Shown here: one piece after another, positions 56,182 through 64,000 of the stretch
Layout: every line of letters starts with the position of its first letter
How positions within the stretch are numbered: position 1 is the first letter of the stretch
NCBI GenBank assembly: GCA_022592435.1
Contig: JABYQS010000156.1
Location: forward strand, 1-64,000
DNA: 64,000 bases
Source: Cerioporus squamosus
Lineage: Eukaryota; Basidiomycota; Agaricomycetes; Polyporales; Polyporaceae
Reading direction: 5' to 3'
Translations under genes and position numbers: made by a program
Notes under the pieces: model-generated
The model's database searches: none
The model's input: the letters and a program-made list of their open reading frames with translations, nothing else
What the model was told of the DNA's origin: nothing

Positions 56182-56936
56182 ATGTGCGAGACGCCAATCG
56201 AAGTAGATGTCGTTCAGCCTATTCGTCACGTTGCCGATGGCTGCTTTGAGCTTACGAAGGAAGAGAATATGTCAACGCGGGCCACCTTCGAGGATGCTCT
56301 GCTTCGCGTTGTCACAGGCAGCGCAAACCTAACTCTGGTAGGTGTTAGACATGTATGTTTCCACCGTTGCTGGCTCACACCAATGGTGCTGAACTAGGCT
56401 GACGCTCAGGAGGCGGAGGATACGACTGCGCAATCCGATTCCATTCAGGTACCTGAAGATATAGTCCGAGCTTTGTTCATGAAGGCTTTAACATGTCCGT
56501 GCCTATCGGAAGCAGACTCGCCATTCATGTACTAATCTAACGTCTCAGGGTACATCGATAAGCAATGCTTGCATACCCAGGGAGCGCACGTTGTTTTCGT
56601 TCTCCACGGCAATGATGAGGTTCGAGCACTCCCTTGCCAATACGGAAGTGAAGCCTTCAATGGAACCACCCACTTTCACAGGTCACTCCCAACGGAAGTC
56701 CCGCACTACCGCTCTCCTCCGTCCGCGCCTTGGGGGATGGACTTGCTGCGTTAGATGATTCCGTGAAGAGCGATCAGGACTTCGCGGAATACATGGGTCG
56801 CAGCGGCCAATACTATGAGGAGAGGACGCGATCCATGCCATGGAGACAGCGCTTCCTAGCCCTGATCGTCATGGCAGTGGCGGCTCATTTACTTATATTG
56901 GCGTTGACTTTGGTACGCTCGACCGCGGGGTTTTAA
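56182..56936 (+). CDS. Hypothetical protein with C-terminal membrane helix; apparent frameshift
   Basis: Exon 1 (ATG 56182) reads VVQPIRHVADGCFELTKEEN and FEDALLRVVTGSANLTL. A GTAGGT intron joins a small acidic exon (ADAQEAEDTTAQSDSIQ), then a third exon (RTLFSFSTAMMRFEHSLANT, EVKPSMEPPTFTGHSQRK) in frame. At a G5 run (56732-56736) that frame runs to a stop. The +1-shifted frame continues naturally as DGLAALDDSVKSDQDFAEYM and ends in a basic patch plus hydrophobic helix (FLALIVMAVAAHLLILALTL), stop at 56936. This fits a tail-anchored protein with a one-base error or a recent mutation. Family unknown. It converges with the gene at 57043. Confidence 0.45.
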
Positions 56937-57042
56937 CGAGGGCTGATATTTAGATGGATTGTACACCGCAGGATATACATAGCGGAGGCGAACAGATATA
57001 AATTGTAGACATGGCATAGCGTACATGATACGGCACGAGTGG

Positions 57043-58603
57043 CTAAGACACGATCCTAAGCGGGTTGACCCTCAGTTTGTCCCTGTAATGGAGGTTCGAC
57101 TGTGAGCTAACGGTATGAGTGAGAGGAGTCACACCTGTCGGAGGGGCCTTGGCAGCATCGCGCTGGCGCTTCTTCAGGCGACCTTCGTACGTGCGGATCG
57201 TCTCGGCTTTCACCCACGACGGTTCACCGCTGGAAATGACGTTCAAGACATAACCCGGGATATACGGATGTGGGTGGTACAGGTTAACTGCCTCCCAGCA
57301 TGCGTCTGCAGTTCGCAGCCAGATTTGCTTGCGGTCGCCAGCAGAGTAGTGGATGTAGAGGTCACCAAAGCGGACTTGCGAGGGTTGTATGGAAGGGGGT
57401 GCCGCGAGAAGATCATCGGCGCGAGACGAAAACCAGACTGTCTTGTCTCGAGCAGGGAGCCGCATCATGTGCTCGGTGCGAGTGACAGACAGAAGTCCGG
57501 TACTAGTCGGGAACGGACAAGTCAGCGTCGTTCCCCACCTCTCCCGCTCACGGACGCACCTCGTACGCTGACTACCTATGACATCCACGTTCTCCGACGC
57601 TGCGCCGGTAGACCGAAGAGGAGCGGGCACTCGCACGGGCTGCGCAGGGAGGGGAGCTGCGGGTGGGATGGACGGCTGCGCGACTGCGGGAGGCACTGGG
57701 AGGGACGGTGCTGGAGCGCGGTCTGGCGCTGGGTTGGCCCTGATGTCACGTTAGATCCATGGTATGGGAAGTACACCTCTAGCTCAACACTCACTGAAGA
57801 CCGGAGGAGGGCTCCGGGTTGGACGTGATCTGAGGAGCGCCGGGTATGGCTTTGGAGGCATATATGACGAGCTTCCCGCGGGTACTCTTCGCAGGGGTTT
57901 CAGACACGCCACCATTGAGACCATTTCTACATGCAAGTAGGGATAAGGCTGGCTGCATAGGTCGAATGTTCGCCACTCACCCTGCGACAACCGTATGTTG
58001 CTGCTTGAGATGGCGATGGCGGAGGATGACGGAGTACGGTTTGAGTTGCACATTTTGTTTTCCAGAGAGCTCGACAGCGGGATATGGAGAGTGCTTGACG
58101 TGTATAGTTACTGGCTGTTCCGGTTCAATCATGACGGGGATTTCTTCCTCAGGGAGAGAAGACAGTGCTTGGGCTGGGGCAGAGCAGACGCGGAACGCGA
58201 GGACCTTATATCTGTCCTACATGAGAGCTCCTTTCAGCCAAACACTTGTTGAGCAGCACTCACAATGGCCCATTATACCGAGTGTACCGGTGACCATCGC
58301 TCCGCCCGGCAGTGGTGGTGAGAGCTTGCTACTTGGGATGCATTGTTGTTCGGTATATGCCGGCAGTGAAAGAGGAGAGGATTGATCGCACCAGCATGGC
58401 GTCCAAGACCGATATCGAGGGACAGTACTATAGGTACACAGCTGCAGGATAGTGGAGTGTTCAGCAACGCTGGAGGACGTAGCGCGGCGACGGGTGCTGA
58501 CAGGCTCTTCTCGATGGACCTCGTGACGACCAGCCATGCGACTACCATGCGAAGACCATGTGAAACGCCTATGTAAGTACTTACCGGGAGTCGGGACCGA
58601 CAT
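57043..58603 (-). CDS. Hypothetical protein with proline-rich linker
   Basis: A tiny first exon (MSVPTPG, ATG 58603, GTAAGT donor) is likely. Later exons give SLPEEEIPVMIEPEQPVTIH with VKHSPYPAVELSGKQNVQLK, then AKSTRGKLVIYASKAIPGAP, a proline-rich linker (VPPAVAQPSIPPAAPLPAQP) and a folded-looking C-terminal part (VRFGDLYIHYSAGDRKQIWL, YHPHPYIPGYVLNVISSGEP, SWVKAETIRTYEGRLKKRQR), with a stop at 57043. The region between exon 1 and 58200 is not resolved. I do not recognise the family; the C-terminal block has the look of a small beta-rich domain. Confidence 0.55.
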
Positions 58604-59015
58604 CGTCACTGCGGGATCGGCCCGGTGCACCGACAATTAATGTGATGTTCTCCCATGAGGTCATCAGTTAGCTTACCGCGCTCTCTCCCACTATGAGTAC
58701 TTATAGCCCACCATCGGGCATCCGAAGCAAGGGGTCCTGACGATCGCCGCGCGCCGGGAAGGGTGGACATTGACGAGGACGAGGACGAGAAGATAACCGT
58801 ATCCGGCCAGCGGCAGCGCTGGCCACGAATCATGACCCACGACATTGTGCGACACGTTACCCGAGCTCGTGCTGCATGAGGTAGCACGTTCGGACTGCAT
58901 TGATGGCATGAACTCATTACTGGTCTTGTGGATAACCTACGTAGCCGCATAGAGTGTATACTCTAGATCCGCCAACAGGGCCTCGATAGTCTTGTGTACC
59001 TGTGGTTGCAACATC
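58604..59015. other. Intergenic, nothing recognised
   Basis: Short tandem GACGAG units on the plus strand at about 58770-58790; otherwise nothing. Confidence 0.4.
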
Positions 59016-60179
59016 TCAGTATCGTTTACGCTGAGCCGTGCTGCGCGAACATACTTCTGCGGCAGATGCGTAGTATCGCTCAACATCCTCGAACGTTCTC
59101 AGAGAGCGTCGCAGGTCGCAGATCTCGAACGAGCCTCCAAGAGGATAGTGAGTGGCCGTTGAAGAGCATTTGGCACTTAGCATCGCATCCTTGGAGGATC
59201 GTGAGTAAACCGTATAATGCTATAGGACCTCACTTACTCTCAGATCCGTGAAGGCGTCTTCCTGTACCCTGGACTGCTTCAGCAGGGTATTACGAAAGCT
59301 TCGGACCTCCGACAACTCGCGACCCCAGACGACCTGGGGAACGTCGCAAGTGATCCATCCCGAAGCGGCGGCAGCGGCGTGAGCAACATATGTCGCATCC
59401 AGGATGTGATCACGCTCAGCACGTAGCTCGCAAAGCATATTCAAGGGACCGTGATATGCCTGAGCTGGAGGATTGTATCCTTCGGTCAGCAAGGAGTTCA
59501 ATCGGGCATTGAAAGCGCTCTAGTGAGACCTAAATGAGTAGTCGCCGCGAACGATGAGAGGGACGGGAAGCATACCTCAGGTAAGTTCAGCAGGGCAAGC
59601 CAATCGTTAACGCGGCGACTGTGGTAGCGCAGACAGCGTTCTTCCTCCAAACAGCCGTCGTAAAGATTGGTCAGGGAAAGGATCTGGGACTTCATGATGT
59701 CGCGCTGTTCGGGGGAGAATTGCTCCTGTTTCCTTTCATACCGAGCAAGAACCTGGTGCAATGCATGAGATGTAATCGGGGACACGCACGGAGGGAGCAC
59801 ATACCGCGGCGACATGACTTTTTTTGGCACGCAGAAAAGCCGACGCAGTGGAGGTCGTTCGTCCAACATCCCCAGCGGCATCTCTGGCTCGCGCATGCCG
59901 GGCATTCTCTCGAATATCCGTCAATGCAGCTGCTCGAAACTGGAAGTTGAGCTCGCGGAGGGTAGACGTGAATTGCTGTTCCCAGACACTGGAATTACTG
60001 AACGTAAGCCCGTTCTCCTCGCAAAATCTGGACGCGTTAGTCTAGGGGAGGACAAAGACAATGAGTGGCGCTTACCTCTCTAGCGCAGATTCCAAGTCCG
60101 AGTGGAGTATGCTGATCGTCAGCTTTAAGGTCTGAAGTTCCGTCAGGGCATCAGCGGAACTGGTCACTATGCTGAACAT
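59016..60179 (-). CDS. Hypothetical coiled-coil protein (second)
   Basis: ATG 60179 begins MFSIVTSSADALTELQTLKL, then FCEENGLTFSNSSVWEQQFT, RELNFQFRAAALTDIRENAR, LARYERKQEQFSPEQRDIMK, SQILSLTNLYDGCLEEERCL, RVNDWLALLNLPE, LLTEGYNPPAQAYHGPLNML, VWGRELSEVRSFRNTLLKQS and a last exon FEICDLRRSLRTFEDVERYY, with a TGA at 59016. Exon junctions use ordinary GT/AG sites and stay in frame. Mostly helical, with no membrane segment or catalytic motif. Layout and the L-S-L-T-N-L-x-D element recall the gene at 53619-54943, so a distant duplicate is possible. Confidence 0.65.
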
Positions 60180-61160
60180 AGCTGGAGCAATGTGTATGAG
60201 CAAAGACTGCGTGAGAGGAAGGAGGGCGTAGAGGGCCGAGTGCCGCACGCGAGGAATGACATGTATAGTATGTATATCACGCTACTTCCCACATGGCGAA
60301 TGCACGAGGCAACAAGTGCCATTATGAGCAGGGCAACTCGGCATGCTGAATCGGCTACGAACGGGCCCGACTTGCAGCTGCAGGTTGGCTCATGACACGA
60401 GCCCTCCGATAGGCCTGGCACGGTGCGAACTGCGCCGATGGCCTGACGACAGGCCAGACAGACGATGTGTCCGACGAAATCCACGTCGCAACAAGGGATG
60501 CGCTCGTATGGAGGGCAAACTAAGATGCAGGGGGAGAACCATCGAATAGCCATGCAACTCCGCGTTGCTGAGAACGATCAGGCTCCGCGTGTCCCTTATA
60601 TGCAAGCATTGTTGAGCCTGTGGGTGCAATTGTATTCCAGCGCGTGCGACATGGGGGCCGCCGTAAGCCACGAGGATGCGATCAACTATGAGACTGACCG
60701 TACGAGGAGACGCCAATGGTCGTGTCATTGCAGTGCGGTTGGAGAGGGTACTCGAGACCGACGAAAGAATCAACCTTCGTGGTGGCCTGCTGTACCTAGA
60801 CGAAGGGTCCGACAACATAGCTCGTGGTGTCGCTCGCCACTGTTGCTACCGAGAAATCGGCTTGCGTCCACGCGGCCGATGGACCCGTTATTGACCTCTA
60901 GGATCTGTTGCAGGACAGACTGACAACTGTCGAGGGCGACCAGATATGAATGCATAACCACCGCACACTGAAGCAGCAGAAGACGCACTGCGGAACTAGG
61001 ACTCGCCAAGGGACGCTGGACAACGGATGCTGGGAAGACTAGTCTGTGTAGCCCCTTCGATGTCTAGTATGGCGTACAGGCACATGGAGGATGGGACTCG
61101 GGAGCAGGCCGAGCCGCCCAGGAGGGGAGCAGAAATGGTTTGGGAGCGCCAACCGTCACC

Positions 61161-61196
<36 letters not shown>

Positions 61197-62140
61197 AGAA
61201 CTAAGAACCGTGTGTCCCGGCCTGTCCCGGCGTCCAATTATGTAGGATGCGACAAGTCCCGACGCTGCTGTCGGAAGCGGGCCGTTCTTGGGCGCTGGCG
61301 CTCTGTCCGCGACTCCGCGCTGACGAACACTTTCGTCATCCTCCTCCTCGACTTCGAAACCTTCATTCATGCCAATTCTGAACAGAAGTACTACCGTCTC
61401 ACGTGTTAATAGCAGACTTGCTCTGAATAGCTTTGAAGCAGGGCCTTGGGATGCACAGGAAGCTAAACGGTAGCGGACGAGGTTGTCGATACGGAGCGGA
61501 AGGTGTAGTAGGTGAAGACTTCCTGGGGTAAGTGATTTGTTGGCACAATCGCACTATAGATGGTGGACAAAGTCCGGGAAGCGTAAGTGCGTCGCCGTTC
61601 GTACATGTTCGGACGTGAGTAGGATATCCCGGTCAGGTCAGGTCCATTTGTCTTCTCTGTCATTGACGGCTGCGGAAGTTGGACTCGGAGTCCAGACTAC
61701 AAAGTTTGGTGATATCATACCGTGACAGGCACGCACCCATCCCTCGCAAGCTTTCGGGCAACCCCATAGGCCACGGTGAGCGAGTAATGACATTGACCGT
61801 TACTATACGAGTCGTGACAACATTCCCGCATCCTCATTCGCACGATGCCCGCTCCCCATCCTTTAGCTCATCAGCTCAGAGCGTTTCCTGACATCCCGCC
61901 ACATTTTAAGCCGCTGTCAGTCTTTTTTTGGGTTCTCGCAATGCAAGTACATACCCATTACTCGCCACGAGTGGAACGTCCCGCAGCGGCGGAACGATAG
62001 AAATGGTCCATCGTCTCCAACCAGCGGATCGTCACCGGATCACGCCAACGTCTTTCGGTCACCCTATAGCTAGTCATGTCCTCCTCGGGCTCAACTTCCG
62101 CATCGTTCTGAATATGTGGCATGCTTGAGTGATCGAGGTG
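60180..62140. other. Mostly non-coding, with a GA microsatellite
   Basis: A minus-strand stretch near 60900-61000 (QCAVVMHSYLVALDSCQSVL) resembles one exon of a helical protein, but no complete model emerges. The (GA)15 microsatellite is at 61163-61192. Nothing else recognised. Confidence 0.35.
61163..61192. repeat. (GA)15 microsatellite
   Basis: Thirty bases of perfect GA dinucleotide repeat. Confidence 0.95.
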
Positions 62141-62392
62141 TTATCGAGACAAGAAACGTACACTGGTCCGAGTCGTGGATGCTTGTTCCATACCACTTCC
62201 TTCGGGTGAGGTTGTGGCATCGGGTACGCTTGCGGCTACGTTGTGTAATCCGAGTTCTGAAGCGAGTGGCTCAACCTTAGAGGTTGTATCCGGTTGGATC
62301 TCCTCCGCAGGAGTGGATGATGCTTGACCGCTTTCCCGCAGCTTGCTCGGGGTGATGCTCTGTGATGCGTGGTTGTTCGCTGGAGTGGCCAT
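62141..62392 (-). CDS. Small hypothetical, probably disordered protein
   Basis: ATG 62392 starts MATPANNHASQSITPSKLRE and the frame runs about 83 residues, rich in Ser, Thr, Pro and Glu, to a stop at 62141. An upstream exon near 62490-62550 (SSVATEHQQALREG) with a GTAGGC donor may precede it. No domain; could be chance. Confidence 0.25.
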   Translation of the reverse strand: MATPANNHASQSITPSKLRESGQASSTPAEEIQPDTTSKVEPLASELGLHNVAASVPDATTSPEGSGMEQASTTRTSVRFLSR

Positions 62393-64000
62393 AGAGATAT
62401 TCCGTAGTGGTTCAAGGTATCGATGAGGAAGGGAAGGGAGAAGCACGGGCCTGGGGAATGGCTGCGACCTGATAAGCGCCTACCTTCCCGCAGTGCCTGC
62501 TGGTGCTCCGTCGCGACTGACGACATGCACGCTGCACAGGCTTCAAGGGATTGCAATCCGGAACGACCTCCTCAGCTCGGTCACATGATGATATGCTGAG
62601 CTCTGGCTCATTTTCGTCGTCATCTCCTTCTCCTTCTCCTCCTCTAGATCTCCTACCTACTCACCTGTACTCAAGTGGGCACACTACGCATTAAGCAAAA
62701 CATGGCAAGATGGTAGCAGCTCAGGAAGTTAGAGTGCATCTGCTCGCCCGGTTTCCTGCTTGTTTTTTTTTTTCGCCCGGACGCCTGCCCTGCCCTACGT
62801 CTCCAGTGCACCAATCTCGCTCGCTGGCCTGCCTCTTGTCAACCGCTCGCTCTGCGCCTTGGCTACTCACCACTCCTCTTCACCTCCGAACAGTGCGTCC
62901 TCGTCTCGCTTACCCGCCCGTCTCTCGCTCGATCGCCCGTCAGCCTCTCTTTGTGCCCCATTTCTTCGCCTCGCTCATCCTCCAGTCTGTGTCTCGTTTG
63001 CCTGCTTTGTCTGGCTTGTCTGTCAGTCTCTCTTCATCTCAGTGTCGCTTTGCCGCCGCATGGTCTTAATCTCGCCTATGCCGCCGTCTCCATTTCGCCC
63101 CTCTCGCCTGCCTATGCCACCGTCTCTCGCCTGCCTGTGCAACCATCTCTCGTGGTCTACCGACCGTCTGCGTCTCCCTCATGCCCGTCGCTTGCTGGCT
63201 CACCTGGGTTGCTCATCTGCTCTGACTGCTACGCCCACATGCCGATGCTTAGACAGCTGTGTTTAGCACCATTCAACATCGTACATGTATAGTCATTAGC
63301 ATATCAGTAGACGTCAATAGAGACTATTTGCAGCGGGTTCCGAACGGGCTCGAGATACGGTGATCTCAGCACTGGCGGGGGTATGATGCCTGTACCCCGC
63401 AGCCCCTCCACTGGACCACTTCAGCGCCTCCTACCACCAACGCTTGCGGACTCAAAACAGAGTGTCTCGGTAAACCATGAACACATTTAAACCATAGGTA
63501 TTGCTCCAACTTATTAATGGCATCCGCTCCACGATATCACATCCGCTGCAAATAGTCTCTAATGTATTTGCTTGTATTGCATCATTATTGTGTCATATGT
63601 CTGCAAGGGGGTACCCATACAGAATACAGTATCAACGTCTCGGCGGGTGCTCGACAGTGCTCGGGAGGCTGTGCACGCGGCTATCGAGTGCTATCGCTGC
63701 TCCCGAGTCTCGAGAGCTCTCTCGAGCCAAGTATATTTTTCCTGATCAGCGCATCGACGCTGCGCCCGACCAGATGCAAACACCAGGAGGATACAGCCAC
63801 GCTCAATAGATACTCATGAAGCATCGTTATCCTGAGTGTCTTCAGAGACATCCTCTTTCTGCTCCAGATCACGATCGAGGGGAGGCATCGCGCGCAACAG
63901 CTACCACCGTTACCGAATCTATGAGATGGCCGTTGTGATGAAGAACTTCAGTGACTCACCCTGCCTAGGGGCAAAACATGGACACAGCGCTTCGCGAACC
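62393..64000. other. Right end, no supported gene; pyrimidine-rich stretch
   Basis: From about 62760 to 63240 the plus strand is strongly pyrimidine-rich with loose repeats of TCTCGCCTGCC-like words; the overlapping open frames there (Ser/Leu/Pro/Arg/Cys) are a consequence of composition. Beyond 63300 nothing is recognised. Confidence 0.4.

Noticed and set aside
62710..63292. Three overlapping plus-strand frames of 110-170 codons
   Set aside because: They arise from the pyrimidine-rich stretch; all three frames are Ser/Leu/Pro/Arg-rich, none has a domain.

Overview
The window looks like nuclear DNA of an agaricomycete fungus, most likely a wood-decay, Polyporales-type basidiomycete. Genes are cut by many short introns of about 50-60 nt, the DNA is GC-rich, and the gene families are ones typical of this group: a tandem array of cytochrome P450s, a Kyakuja-Dileera-Zisupton (KDZ) transposase relic, a WOPR (Gti1/Pac2) regulator and a multicopy agaricomycete family of unknown function. 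No bacterial, viral or organellar genes were recognised. Assignments rest on reading motifs by eye; no database search was possible.

Layout. 1-1470 (-) is the N-terminal helicase part of a Dicer-like protein, cut by the window edge. 2061-3789 (+) is a voltage-gated potassium channel. From 4.3 to 21.6 kb lies the main P450 array: one gene on the minus strand (P450-1), then five on the plus strand in tandem (P450-2 to P450-6). A hypothetical gene, a JEN1-like carboxylate/H+ symporter (23989-26327, -) and a small zinc-finger protein (30138-31267, +) separate this from a second P450 block on the minus strand (P450-7, P450-8 and the truncated P450-9, 31.8-38.8 kb). P450-9 ends abruptly at an unusual CAACAT-rich element (38.8-39.36 kb). 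The right third is accessory: a hypothetical gene (39.65-40.58 kb), a WOPR-domain regulator (42.2-43.7 kb), a small gene with a HicA/YcfA-like fold (about 45.2 kb), a decayed KDZ transposase (46.7-48.9 kb), a large two-exon gene of the multicopy agaricomycete family (50.7-52.7 kb) and several coiled-coil or low-similarity genes (53.6-60.2 kb). The last 3.5 kb holds no convincing gene.

How it works together. The nine P450s share exon structure, anchors, ExxR, PERF and heme motifs and clearly arose by local duplication. Their substrates cannot be read from the sequence. No terpene synthase, polyketide synthase or NRPS backbone gene is visible, so this is better described as an expanded detoxification or tailoring P450 array than as a complete biosynthetic cluster. 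The most distinctive observations are a 14-nt microexon that encodes the oxygen-binding I-helix motif in seven of nine genes and is fused to its upstream exon in the other two, a sharply bounded gene-conversion tract between P450-7 and P450-8, a conserved block upstream of four tandem genes, and five 11-bp-phased pairs of CAACAT-like motifs in the element that truncates P450-9.
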